Origin: an uncultured Draconibacterium sp. | GTDB taxonomy: Bacteria > Bacteroidota > Bacteroidia > Bacteroidales > Prolixibacteraceae | Length of the DNA stretch: 64,000 nt | Direction of reading: 5' to 3' | Assembly: GCF_963674925.1 (NCBI RefSeq) | Contig: NZ_OY771647.1 | Coordinates: forward strand, 2,371,501-2,435,500 | Shown here: positions 16,722 through 25,754 of the stretch, piece by piece | Layout of the letters: each line of letters begins with the position of its first letter | Numbering within the stretch: the stretch's first letter is position 1 | Notes under the pieces: model-generated | What the model saw: only the letters and a program-made list of their open reading frames with translations | What the model was told of the DNA's origin: nothing | The model's database searches: none | Made by a program: the position numbers and the translations under genes

Positions 16722-18542
16722 ATGAAAAGAAATATAAATAATATACTCCGCTTAGGAATATTAACCTTGTTTATACTAAGTATATTCGCCTGCGATCAGG
16801 AGGATTTCCTGGAAAATATTGATAAAGCAAACCTTAGTGATGCTACACAATGGGCATCAGATGGTAATGCCGATATTTTCCTAAATGACGTGTATAGTGA
16901 ACTTGCAAATAAATGGAATACCTCTGAAAATTTAGATTATTATACCGACGATTACAATATCAGCCACTATTATACGGCTTCCAACTGGAGACAGGGAGTT
17001 TGTCTTGCTCCATCGTCAAGTACAACTAATGCCTGGTTTGGAACAGAAGGACCAACCGAAGGCTATTATTCGTGGTCAAACTTTTTTGTTTATGTAAGAA
17101 AGGCCAATACCTTTATTCAAAAGATCGAAGAAAATAAAGAAAACTTTTCTACCGACTGGTACAATAAACGTATGGATGAAGCCAAATTCTTAAGAGCATT
17201 TTTCTATAGTGAAATGTTTATGCATTACGGTGGTTTGCCTATTATTACCGAACCACTCGACAGAAATACTATGACAGAAGATGAATTGCTCTATCCAAGA
17301 GAAACATTTGGAGCCACATTTGATTTTATTGTTAGCGAGCTGGAAGCAATCGTTAATAACGGAAATTTACCGGTGAAATATAATGCAGGAGAAGGAGAGG
17401 CAGGGCATGCCACAATAGGTGCAGCCCTGGCATTAAAAGGATGGATGGAGCTATTTGCAGCCAGCGAGCTATTTAACAGTGGTTCATCTTATCTTCCTGA
17501 CCCGGAAAACAATGTTCACTTTGCATCTCCAAGAGCGGGATTGTATGCCCAGGCTGCTGCAACAAATAAAAAGTTTATCGATATGTATGGCGACGGTCAG
17601 TACTACGAACTATTTGATGATATTGCCAACTTATGGCGGGCAGCAAACGAATATAACTCTGAGGTTATTTGGGACAGGCAAATTGTTGCCAATGTTGGAG
17701 GTATGGGAGCCAACTATGAAAGACGAGGAGGACCAACTTATGTATTAGGTCAATATATGACCTGGGGTAATTATAACCCAACACAGGAACTGGTTGACAA
17801 ATTCAAGATGGCAAATGGAAAAGACATCAGCGATCCAACTTCCGGTTACGATCCACAAAATCCATATGTAGACAGAGAACCACGGTTTTACGATTTTATC
17901 GTTTACGACGGAGCTCCTTATAAACTGGACTGGATGCCCGAAACAGACATTATTTATACCCGAATTGATGAAACCTATCCAAATCCTGATAAAACCAACC
18001 AGATTGATTTGGCGGGTAAAACTGATGCAGGTGATTCAGGTTATTATCAAAAGAAAAAACTGAATCCTGATGCAGCTCCTGCCGATGATGCCAGTGGACA
18101 GAACTTTGTTTACTACCGTTATGCCGAAGTGCTGCTAAATTATGCCGAAGCACAAAATGAGGCTGTTGGCCCCGATGCATCGGTTTACAGTGCAATCAAT
18201 AAAATAAGGGCGCGCGGCGGTATTCCGGATCTTGAACCAGGTTTATCTCAGGAAGAAATGCGTGAGGCAATTCGAGACGAACGTCGTGTTGAACTTTGTT
18301 TTGAGAATAAAAGATACCATGATAACAAACGTTGGAAAATTGCCGAACAAACAATGGGTACCCAACGTCACAACATGGTGATTAGAAATACTGTTCCAAG
18401 CGACAATTCCGGAGTTTGGGTATATAGTGTTGAAGAAGAAGTGAAGTGGACTGCTGCATTTAATCTGAAACAATATATGACGCCTATTCCTCAGGATGTT
18501 ATTGATCAAAATCCGAAAATCGTACAAAATCCCGGATATTAA
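16722..18542 (+). CDS. SusD/RagB-type surface glycan-binding lipoprotein (locus 1)
   Basis: A 606-residue lipoprotein with a signal peptide ending in the lipobox IFAC (Cys24), followed by DQED, suited to surface export. The body shows the SusD TPR helices, for example DEAKFLRAFFYSEMFMHYGGLPII, and the C-terminal SusD signature YRYAEVLLNYAEAQNEA plus IRDERRVELCFENKRYHDNKRW. It forms the lid of the SusC transporter and delivers the glycan. The pair has its own strong terminator immediately downstream, which should keep SusCD expression above that of the following genes. Confidence 0.95.
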   Translation: MKRNINNILRLGILTLFILSIFACDQEDFLENIDKANLSDATQWASDGNADIFLNDVYSELANKWNTSENLDYYTDDYNISHYYTASNWRQGVCLAPSSSTTNAWFGTEGPTEGYYSWSNFFVYVRKANTFIQKIEENKENFSTDWYNKRMDEAKFLRAFFYSEMFMHYGGLPIITEPLDRNTMTEDELLYPRETFGATFDFIVSELEAIVNNGNLPVKYNAGEGEAGHATIGAALALKGWMELFAASELFNSGSSYLPDPENNVHFASPRAGLYAQAAATNKKFIDMYGDGQYYELFDDIANLWRAANEYNSEVIWDRQIVANVGGMGANYERRGGPTYVLGQYMTWGNYNPTQELVDKFKMANGKDISDPTSGYDPQNPYVDREPRFYDFIVYDGAPYKLDWMPETDIIYTRIDETYPNPDKTNQIDLAGKTDAGDSGYYQKKKLNPDAAPADDASGQNFVYYRYAEVLLNYAEAQNEAVGPDASVYSAINKIRARGGIPDLEPGLSQEEMREAIRDERRVELCFENKRYHDNKRWKIAEQTMGTQRHNMVIRNTVPSDNSGVWVYSVEEEVKWTAAFNLKQYMTPIPQDVIDQNPKIVQNPGY

Positions 18543-18548
18543 ACTTTT

Positions 18549-18581
18549 TTGCTCCAGCTGGAAACAGCTGGAGCAATTTTT
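18549..18581 (+). terminator. Strong terminator between SusD and the oxidoreductase genes
   Basis: A perfect 12-bp stem (18549-18560 with 18565-18576), GAAA tetraloop and five T. It starts 6 nt after the SusD stop. The left side also carries a T tract, so it is nearly symmetric. Confidence 0.92.
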
Positions 18582-18613
18582 AATCTATACAACTAAACAA
18601 TAAAAATTGAATT

Positions 18614-19903
18614 ATGACAAATTTTTCAAGAAGAAGGTTTATTCAAACCAGTTCAATTGGTGCCGCAGGTATAACTGCGTTGCCACTATTACAAAGTTTT
18701 AAGGCTGGTGCTAACGATACAATACGTATTGGATTTATTGGCCTTGGTCAACAAGCTATGAACTTATTAAACGGATTCCGCCACATAAAAGGAGTTGAAG
18801 TAGTAGCCGGGGCAGACGTTTACGGAATTAAAAGAAAACGGTTCGAGAAACAAGTTAAAGAATATTACCCTGATGGAGAGGTGACCACCTATTTGGATTA
18901 CCGCCCTATAATTGATCGTAACGATATTGATGCAGTGGTAATTGCAACACCCGACCACTGGCACGCCATGATCGCTATTGATGCATGTAATGCCGGTAAA
19001 GACATCTATCAGGAAAAGCCAATAACTTTTACCATTAAAGAGAGTATAAAAGTTGCCGAGGCTGTGCGTCGTAACAATGTGATTTTCGCCACAGGAAGCC
19101 AGCAACGTTCCGACAGCAATTATCAACACGCCGTGAGTATGGTTCATCGGGAAGCCTTCGGAAAACTCACAAAAGTTCAGGCTTATGTAGGTCCGGGTCC
19201 CGATCCGTATGACTTACCTGAAGAACCAATTCCTGAAGATCTGGACTGGAATCGTTGGTTGGGGCCACTTCCGCATAGTATTCATTTTAATTCAGCACTT
19301 GCATTACCAATTTCTATCGATCCACCGGTAAGAGAAAGAGGCTGGGGGCGTTGGAGATATTATAAAGAAACCGGTGGCGGTTTTACCTGCGACTGGGGTG
19401 CACACAATTTCGATATTGGCCAGTGGGCTTTGAAAAAAGATCACAGTGGTCCGGTTAAAGTTATTCCACCGGGTTACCAGGGTGCCAAATACCTGACCTA
19501 TGTTTACGATAATGGCCTGGAAATGTTAAATGAGCCTTACGATGACCGGAAAACGCTCGGTCTTAAATTCTGGGGAGAAGATGGATGGATTGAAGTTTCA
19601 AGAGGAAAAATTGCGGCTTCAGATAAGTCATTACTGCCGCCTGATCAGGGTGAAAAAGATGCAGGACTTTATGAAAGAAGCGCAGGACATGTGGAAGACT
19701 TTATCAATTCAGTACGGGCACGACGAGATCCTATTGCACCGGTAGAAGTTGGCCAGAGAACAGTTGCATGCTGCATATTAGGAAACATTGCCTACGAATT
19801 AAACCGTCCGGTACTATGGTCTCCTGATGCCCAGTATTTTATCAACGATCCGGAGGCTGAAAAATATTATCACCGGGAATACCAGAATGGATACAAATTA
19901 TAA
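18614..19903 (+). CDS. Tat-exported Gfo/Idh/MocA oxidoreductase 1
   Basis: 429 residues. The N-terminus has a twin-arginine signal (SRRRFIQTSSIGAAG, cleavage near 30-34), so the folded, cofactor-loaded enzyme goes to the periplasm. The Rossmann domain begins GFIGLGQQA (40-48) and contains the family EKP motif (134-136) with TPDHWHA before it. The C-terminal alpha/beta sheet domain carries TCDWGAHNFDIGQWAL, where the His and Asp are likely near the sugar. Members oxidise or reduce sugar or cyclitol hydroxyls with NAD(P), often tightly bound. It opens the run that also contains ThuA and a second oxidoreductase, suggesting periplasmic keto-sugar chemistry. The exact substrate is not readable. 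Confidence 0.9.
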   Translation: MTNFSRRRFIQTSSIGAAGITALPLLQSFKAGANDTIRIGFIGLGQQAMNLLNGFRHIKGVEVVAGADVYGIKRKRFEKQVKEYYPDGEVTTYLDYRPIIDRNDIDAVVIATPDHWHAMIAIDACNAGKDIYQEKPITFTIKESIKVAEAVRRNNVIFATGSQQRSDSNYQHAVSMVHREAFGKLTKVQAYVGPGPDPYDLPEEPIPEDLDWNRWLGPLPHSIHFNSALALPISIDPPVRERGWGRWRYYKETGGGFTCDWGAHNFDIGQWALKKDHSGPVKVIPPGYQGAKYLTYVYDNGLEMLNEPYDDRKTLGLKFWGEDGWIEVSRGKIAASDKSLLPPDQGEKDAGLYERSAGHVEDFINSVRARRDPIAPVEVGQRTVACCILGNIAYELNRPVLWSPDAQYFINDPEAEKYYHREYQNGYKL

Positions 19904-19920
19904 CCATTAAATTATTCGAA

Positions 19921-20730
19921 ATGAATTCTTTATCCAGAAGAAAATTTGTACAAACCACAATAGCAGCAGGAGCCGGAGGGATCCTGCTGCCTAAAAATAT
20001 GGCGAAAGCAGCTGAAGTTGAAACCACCGACTCGCTAAAAGGTAAAAAGGTACTTTACGTTTGGGGAGGCTGGCCAGGGCACGAACCGAAACAGTCTGTT
20101 GATGTTTTTGTGCCATGGATGCGATCTGAAGGAGCCGAAGTTGTGGTTTCTGATACGCTTGATTCATACCTCGATAAAGATCTGATGGACTCCAGAGATC
20201 TTATCATTCAAATCGTCACCATGTCTCAAATCAGAAGAGAACAGGAAAGTGGCCTTTTAGCCGCCGTTAAAGAAAACGGAACTGGTATCGCCGGATGGCA
20301 TGGTGGTCTGAATGATTCGTTCAGGAACAATACCGAGTACCAGTTTATGATTGGTTCGCAATGGGTAGCACATCCCGGTAACGTTATCGATTTCAGGGTT
20401 AATATTGTCGATCATGATGATCCGATAACCGCTGGTCTCGACGATTTTGATTTGCACTCGGAACAATATTACATGCATGTTGATCCAAACGTTAAAGTGC
20501 TTTCAACAACAAAATTTATTGCAGGTCATGCTCCATGGGCCGATGGTTGTGTAATGCCGGTAGCTTACAAAAAATATTATGGCGAGGGAAGAGTCTTTTT
20601 CTCCTCTTCGGGTCATGTAATGGCAGATTTCGAAGTTCCTGAAGCCATGGAAATTATGAAAAGAGGAATACGGTGGGCCAGCGAAAGTAAATATCAGCCC
20701 AAAGAAAGTTGGGTGAGCCCTGCCTACTAG
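19921..20730 (+). CDS. Tat-exported ThuA-like protein
   Basis: 269 residues. A twin-arginine signal (SRRKFVQTTIAAGAGG) is followed from about residue 40 by a ThuA domain, a glutamine-amidotransferase-like fold: KKVLYVWGGWPGHE, then GIAGWHGGLND around the nucleophile-elbow position (His in place of Cys), and late GEGRVFFSSSGHVMADF. ThuA proteins in rhizobia work with the Gfo/Idh/MocA protein ThuB in forming 3-keto sugars from trehalose-type disaccharides. The same pairing is seen here, 17 nt behind one oxidoreductase and 31 nt before another. A role in keto-glycoside formation or cleavage is inferred. Confidence 0.85.
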   Translation: MNSLSRRKFVQTTIAAGAGGILLPKNMAKAAEVETTDSLKGKKVLYVWGGWPGHEPKQSVDVFVPWMRSEGAEVVVSDTLDSYLDKDLMDSRDLIIQIVTMSQIRREQESGLLAAVKENGTGIAGWHGGLNDSFRNNTEYQFMIGSQWVAHPGNVIDFRVNIVDHDDPITAGLDDFDLHSEQYYMHVDPNVKVLSTTKFIAGHAPWADGCVMPVAYKKYYGEGRVFFSSSGHVMADFEVPEAMEIMKRGIRWASESKYQPKESWVSPAY

Positions 20731-20761
20731 TTGTTGAATAAGAACTTATAAAATGTAAGCA

Positions 20762-22114
20762 ATGAGAAATATTGATAGAAGAAGGTTTCTTCAATCTGCT
20801 ACTGCTATAGGTGTTGGTACGGCATTAATTCCAAATTTATTGAGCTGTTCGCCTTCTCAAAAAGTTAACATTGCCATTATTGGAGTTGGTGGACGAGGTC
20901 GTGAAAACTGGAGTAAAAGCAAGAATGAAAATATTGTTGCTATGTGCGATGTAAACGACGAAAGTGCCGCTGAAGGTTATAAGACTTTCCCAAAAGCCAA
21001 ACGATATAAAGATTATCGAAAAATGTTCGACGAAATGGCTGATGAAATTGATGCGGTTATGGTATCAACGCCTGATCATAGTCATTTTCCGGCGGCAATG
21101 ACGGCAATGCAATTGGGAAAACATGTTTTTGTTGAAAAACCACTGGCTCATAATGTCTGGCAATTAAGAACACTAAAAAAAGTAGCAGAGTATTACAATG
21201 TAATAACACAAATGGGTAACCAGGGGCATACAACTGATGGTATCAGGAAAGTAAAAGAATGGTACGATGCAGGAGTAACGGGAGAGGTAAAAGAAATATT
21301 TGCCTGGTTTAACGGACCCGAATTTGGCGAAGGAAAATATTTCACCAAACCAGGGCAGTACCCGCCTGCTGAACAAGCTATACCTGAAACTCTGGATTGG
21401 GATTTGTGGCTGGGGCCTGCTGCTGTTCGGCCTTATAACAAAGTTTATGTTCCCCGCTCGTGGAGAGGCTTTTATGATTTCGGAAATGGCGAATTAGGCG
21501 ACTGGGCCTGCCATACGCTGGATGCTCCGTTCTGGTCATTAGAATTAGGGATGCCTACTATTGTTGAAACTGAATTCCATTCGGGTTCACCTAATGGTTT
21601 TGTGCCCGATAAATCAGTAATTCGTTTTGAATTTCCGGAAAGAGGAAATAAACCACCGGCGGTTTTGAAATGGTATGAAGGTGGATTGAAACCGGAAAAC
21701 AGACCTGAATGGGGAATAGATGATTTGCCTCCCTCGGGAATGATAATGGTTGGTGAAAAGCAAAGTATAATAACCGGTGGCCGGCCAAATAATGCAATGC
21801 TGATCATGACAGATGAAGAGTGGGAGGATTGGGTTGCCAACAAAATGCCAGCACCTACAATTCCCAGAATTGAGGGAGGGCCTGTTAAAGAATTTTTGGA
21901 TGCCATTAAAGGTGATGGCCCAATGCCCGGTTCGAACTTTAATTATGCTACCGGCCTAACAGAAATGGCTTTAATAGGTGTTCTTGCACAGCGTTTTAAT
22001 ACACGTATTGAATACGATGCAGTAAACATGAAGGTAAGCAACCACCCTGAGTTGGATCAATACATTAAAGAACCCGTTCGTACAGGGTGGGAATATGGTG
22101 AAGAACTTTGGTAA
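20762..22114 (+). CDS. Tat-exported Gfo/Idh/MocA oxidoreductase 2 (possible lipoprotein)
   Basis: 450 residues. The signal has both a twin arginine (DRRRFLQSATAIG) and a lipobox-like LLSC (Cys29), so it may be a Tat-translocated lipoprotein. The Rossmann fold begins IIGVGGRG (39-46); the EKP motif is at 125-127 in VFVEKPLAHN, with TPDHSHF before it. The C-terminal domain has ELGDWACHTLDAPFW, the family substrate-side His/Asp segment. It is clearly a different subfamily from the first oxidoreductase: another length, lipobox and C-terminal motif. The two may act on successive steps or on different substrates. It is followed after 114 nt by the MFS transporter. Confidence 0.9.
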   Translation: MRNIDRRRFLQSATAIGVGTALIPNLLSCSPSQKVNIAIIGVGGRGRENWSKSKNENIVAMCDVNDESAAEGYKTFPKAKRYKDYRKMFDEMADEIDAVMVSTPDHSHFPAAMTAMQLGKHVFVEKPLAHNVWQLRTLKKVAEYYNVITQMGNQGHTTDGIRKVKEWYDAGVTGEVKEIFAWFNGPEFGEGKYFTKPGQYPPAEQAIPETLDWDLWLGPAAVRPYNKVYVPRSWRGFYDFGNGELGDWACHTLDAPFWSLELGMPTIVETEFHSGSPNGFVPDKSVIRFEFPERGNKPPAVLKWYEGGLKPENRPEWGIDDLPPSGMIMVGEKQSIITGGRPNNAMLIMTDEEWEDWVANKMPAPTIPRIEGGPVKEFLDAIKGDGPMPGSNFNYATGLTEMALIGVLAQRFNTRIEYDAVNMKVSNHPELDQYIKEPVRTGWEYGEELW

Positions 22115-22228
22115 AATTTAATTATAGCTAACTTATGAAAGGAGCATGTAATTTATTTGCCCCCAGGAGGATTATTATAAATCATGCGAGTTACATACTG
22201 TACCTTTCAAAACTAACAATTTTAAAGT

Positions 22229-23440
22229 ATGAATAAAATCAGAACTTCTTTGTTGTTTAATACCAGCTGCCTGGCTCTGGTAGTAACAGCCCTTTCCTTT
22301 GGAACCCGCGGTGGCTTTATTACTCCGTGGATGGAAGAATTTAACCTCGCCGGGGCAGAGGTCGGATGGATTGTTGGAACCGCTTTTTGGGGATTTACAC
22401 TTGCCATGGTAATTTTTGGTCCCCTGGTTGACATCCTGGGCATCGGAAAAGTTATGGCTATTGCTTTTGCCTGCCACATTATTGGCCTTACATGGACCAT
22501 TTTTGCACAAGGTTTTTGGTCGCTTTTCTTTTCAACCATGTTTATTGGTATTGCAAACGGAAGTGTTGAAGCCGCGGCAAACCCATTGGTTACGGCCCTT
22601 TATCCGAATAATAAAACGGCAAAGCTGAATCGCTTTCATATGTGGTTCCCGGCCGGTATTGTAATCGGAGGTCTTATTGTTTTCTTTTTAAATGAAATTG
22701 GTATCGGATGGCGTATTCAAACAGCAGTAATGTTATTACCCACTTTGATTTACGGCTTGTTTTTCTTCCGTCAAAAGTTTCCGAAAACAGAAAGGGTTAC
22801 AGCCGGCGCATCGTACAAAGATATGCTAAAAGCATGTGTGTCTCCATTATTTCTTTTTATGGCCTTTTGTATGTTGTTTACAGCTGCCACCGAATTAGGA
22901 ACCAACCAGTGGATTGCTGCATTATTTAATAATTCGGTAAGTAACTTATTTGGCGAAGGGATTGGAGCAATTTTGATCCTGGTTTGGATCTCAGCAATTA
23001 TGGCTTTGGCCAGATTGGTTGCAGGCCCGGTTGTTCACCGTTTATCGGGTATCGGAGTATTATTGTTCTCCGCTGTTTTTTCCGGAATTGGTCTTTATTT
23101 AATGAGCATCTCATCCGGTGCTGTATTATTTGCATCGGCTACGGTTTTTGCATTGGGCATAGGATTCTTTTGGCCGAATATGTTGGGAGTAGTTGCCGAA
23201 AAGGTGCCAACAAGCGGGGCTTTGGGATTAGCCATAATGGGAGGGATTGGATTCCTCGGAGGAGCTATTGCTCAACCCGTATTGGGTAAAATTTATGATG
23301 TACAAACTACCAAGTTTGGTGATGATTTAGCTGCAGGTGCAGCTACACTCCAGTATGTAATTATTCTTACCGCATTTCTTTCGCTGGCTTTTTTGTACTT
23401 GTTTTTAAAACATAGAAAAAAGAAAGTAGTAGAAGCTTAG
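22229..23440 (+). CDS. MFS sugar transporter (FucP-like)
   Basis: A 403-residue inner-membrane protein with 12 predicted helices. It shows an MFS loop 2-3 motif (GPLVDILGIGKVMAIAF) and a repeat in the second half (ARLVAGPVVHRLSGIGVLL). The NGSVEAAANPLVTALYPNNK stretch after helix 4 is typical of Bacteroidota sugar MFS carriers related to FucP. The last residues are a basic cytoplasmic tail (KHRKKK). As the final gene of the locus it would bring the periplasmic product of the oxidoreductases into the cell. The substrate, possibly a keto-sugar or monosaccharide, is inferred from context only. Confidence 0.88.
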   Translation: MNKIRTSLLFNTSCLALVVTALSFGTRGGFITPWMEEFNLAGAEVGWIVGTAFWGFTLAMVIFGPLVDILGIGKVMAIAFACHIIGLTWTIFAQGFWSLFFSTMFIGIANGSVEAAANPLVTALYPNNKTAKLNRFHMWFPAGIVIGGLIVFFLNEIGIGWRIQTAVMLLPTLIYGLFFFRQKFPKTERVTAGASYKDMLKACVSPLFLFMAFCMLFTAATELGTNQWIAALFNNSVSNLFGEGIGAILILVWISAIMALARLVAGPVVHRLSGIGVLLFSAVFSGIGLYLMSISSGAVLFASATVFALGIGFFWPNMLGVVAEKVPTSGALGLAIMGGIGFLGGAIAQPVLGKIYDVQTTKFGDDLAAGAATLQYVIILTAFLSLAFLYLFLKHRKKKVVEA

Positions 23441-23815
23441 AAAAATACTTGACTTAAATAGTTTGATTAGTTTAGTTAGTATTACTTCAGTATTGGCATT
23501 TGATTAACCATCATTATTGCCAATACTGTTTTTTTTAGCCAGTGCTGGAATGAATGTGTCTTCACTCAATGTTTTTTGTCATTAACTTTTCGAGTTTTCC
23601 TTCGAGGCAAATCATTGTTGTTCTGTAAAATGTAAAAACAGAAAAGAGATTCTTTCCCCGTGGGCTGACGGATTACAATGACGATATTGTCGGAAAGTGA
23701 GCTTTGATAGGAGAGGCAGAGTTGGCGACCAGCCCCTCCTATGTGAAACTCCTTGAATTGTGCTCTCTGGCAAATAGCAAGAAGCAATCGTATGTAATGT
23801 CTTTTTTCCTAAACT
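23441..23815. other. Convergent intergenic region between MFS and the GH9 operon
   Basis: It contains the MFS terminator (annotated separately). The rest has no gene: a reading frame of 73 codons on the minus strand (23566-23787) lacks protein character. A stretch around 23640-23700 (GATTCTTTCCCCGTGGGC and following) looks like a decayed dispersed repeat of the kind common between Bacteroidota genes. Confidence 0.5.
23489..23536 (+). terminator. Terminator of the oxidoreductase/MFS operon
   Basis: A perfect 10-bp stem AGTATTGGCA (23489-23498) with TGCCAATACT (23518-23527), a 19-nt loop and eight T (23529-23536), about 50 nt past the MFS stop. Confidence 0.88.
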
Positions 23816-25696
23816 TCAATCTTTCTTAAAAACGCGGTACGAATGCGGCATTAAAGTAATACTGAATTTGCTGGTCTTTTCAGCATCCCTCATACGCCGG
23901 CTAAAGAAATTCGGAGTTTCTTCAGGTAACTTTTCAATTTTTACCCCTTCGGGAATGTCGGTGATATTGGAAATGTCTTCGGTGCTAACCAGTTGAATTG
24001 TTACAGGTTCATCCAAAAACGATTCAATAATAAAAGTGTTATTATCATATACAAACAAGCCTACTTTGGCCGGTCCCTCAATGTATATTCCCAAATCTTT
24101 GCTCATTACCTGGCGAAATACATTCAGTACTCCGTCGGGCAGATCGTAAAGGTTTCCAAAATCGTTGGGGATTGTTATAACATACAGGTTCCCTTTTGAA
24201 TACTGGGTCCGAAGCAGCATTGGATAACCACTAACGCCATTTGTCAAAGGTCTTCCGGCGCTCACAATTTCCCAGGCATCGTTGGTTTGATACAGCACCT
24301 GAGGAATCAGGATATCTTTGTTCGTGCTTCCCCAAAAACCAAAATCGTTAACCAGAGCATCCTTGTCTCCTGCACGTAATTCAACGATGTCGGCAATGTC
24401 GTTTTGTATGGCTTTTAGCAGGCCGCTGGTAATTACTACATCACCACCTTTCTGCAACTGCTTTTTCATCTTGTCAACAACAGCACTGTCGTATTTTGCT
24501 TGTTCGGTAAGCAATACTAACTGCTGATCTTCCGGAAATTCGGAATACATGTCCATGGGCAGGCCAATCATTCCGAGGTAGTTTTGCAGGAAATCGTCGC
24601 CCAGCGAATGATAAGGTTTGTATGATTTAATACCGATTGGCTTACCCAACTTGCCAACAACATCATCAACCTGTTCTAATGCAACACCGGCCACACGTGC
24701 TAAGGTCGACGGTGTAACAGTTGTACCATCGGGCAGTTGAATGGGTTTCATCATGTGGTCGTAATCAAAACTGGTGCCCATTCCTTGCCACTGTTTTCGG
24801 TGTACTTCGGGGCGCAGTTGTACGCCCGTTAGCTGGTTATAGGCAAATAACATAATTTCGGGCGCTTTGGCAAACATAGTCAGCCAGAGTTGTTCGGCAT
24901 AGCGATCCATTCCCATGTTCGACCCGCCTGCATCAACCCATCCACCAAAGTTGTAACCCGGGCGTAAGTTATCGAAATAGCGAATAATGTTGTAACTCAG
25001 GTAATTTTGCAGATGTTGTGCATACGACGGATCCCGGGTTTCTGTGCCTGACCACACCCCATCAAACAGGTGTGGCCCGTTTTGCAGGTCAAACCCCAGC
25101 CCCTGAAAATGATCGTACCAATTGGGGTATTTGATGATCACTTTTACATTGGGATTAACTTTTTTCGCCGGTTCCAAAACCAGTTCTTTTCCGGCTTTGG
25201 TCATTAGCTTTGTGCGGTACTCCGTCCAGCTCATGTTGCCTTTGGCTTCAATTTCGATATCGGATTTACAGCTGGTAAAAAAGAAATCGTCGAGAATAAA
25301 ATCGTCAAAATGACGGGCAGTGTGTTCGGCAATCTGTTGCACAATTTCCCGGTGTTCAGGATTGGAATAGCAAAAGGTTTCAAAATTGTTCGATTCGTCG
25401 ATGGTGTAGGTAATTCCTCCTCCAACTTCCAGGCCTTTATCCAGAAAATATTGTTTTGCCTGCTCCAGTGTTTCATCAGGAACGATCAGTAAATCGCGGT
25501 GCGTTTCCAGGTAAATTTTATCGATTTTTACCTGGTTCGAAATGATGGTCCAGGTGGAGTCGAGCCAATTCAGGTCTTTCATTTTTTCTACCTCGTATGC
25601 TCTGACATACACCGATACTTTATAGTTTTTGTAATTCCCGGCCTGCGAAAGTATAGTTATACCGGCCAGCACAAGAAAAATAATAATTCGTTTCAT
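23816..25696 (-). CDS. Secreted TIM-barrel-like protein of unknown function (GH-like)
   Basis: 626 residues from the ATG at 25696. A further in-frame ATG at 25738 would put 14 polar residues in front of the signal peptide (MKRIIIFLVLAGITILSQAG), so the inner start is preferred. I do not recognise a named family. The first half looks like a (beta/alpha)8 barrel: WTIISNQVKIDKIYLETH, then HFDDFILDDFFFTSC and VKVIIKYPNWYDHFQGLGFD, ending strands with Asp-rich ends as glycoside hydrolases do. The second half (about 370-520) resembles the amidotransferase-like domain of GH42-type enzymes, with GGDVVITSGLLKAI. A small beta domain ends the protein. It is the second gene of a leftward operon with a GH9 enzyme, so a role in the same glycan is likely. 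Confidence 0.6.
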   Translation of the reverse strand: MKRIIIFLVLAGITILSQAGNYKNYKVSVYVRAYEVEKMKDLNWLDSTWTIISNQVKIDKIYLETHRDLLIVPDETLEQAKQYFLDKGLEVGGGITYTIDESNNFETFCYSNPEHREIVQQIAEHTARHFDDFILDDFFFTSCKSDIEIEAKGNMSWTEYRTKLMTKAGKELVLEPAKKVNPNVKVIIKYPNWYDHFQGLGFDLQNGPHLFDGVWSGTETRDPSYAQHLQNYLSYNIIRYFDNLRPGYNFGGWVDAGGSNMGMDRYAEQLWLTMFAKAPEIMLFAYNQLTGVQLRPEVHRKQWQGMGTSFDYDHMMKPIQLPDGTTVTPSTLARVAGVALEQVDDVVGKLGKPIGIKSYKPYHSLGDDFLQNYLGMIGLPMDMYSEFPEDQQLVLLTEQAKYDSAVVDKMKKQLQKGGDVVITSGLLKAIQNDIADIVELRAGDKDALVNDFGFWGSTNKDILIPQVLYQTNDAWEIVSAGRPLTNGVSGYPMLLRTQYSKGNLYVITIPNDFGNLYDLPDGVLNVFRQVMSKDLGIYIEGPAKVGLFVYDNNTFIIESFLDEPVTIQLVSTEDISNITDIPEGVKIEKLPEETPNFFSRRMRDAEKTSKFSITLMPHSYRVFKKD

Positions 25697-25754
25697 CGTT
25701 GGTTTTTTATTGGTTTTAAATGCGGAGCTTCTTAGCATCCATGTTATTTTCAGC

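Noticed and set aside
18614..22114. GH109 assignment for the Tat-exported Gfo/Idh/MocA proteins
   Set aside because: The fold is shared, but I see no GH109-specific signature, and the EKP oxidoreductase motif with ThuA next door fits better with redox chemistry.
22135..22236. 33-codon frame between oxidoreductase 2 and MFS
   Set aside because: It runs into the MFS start, lacks any motif and is too short to support.
23566..23787. 73-codon minus-strand frame after the MFS gene
   Set aside because: Composition is not protein-like and the DNA resembles a decayed repeat.
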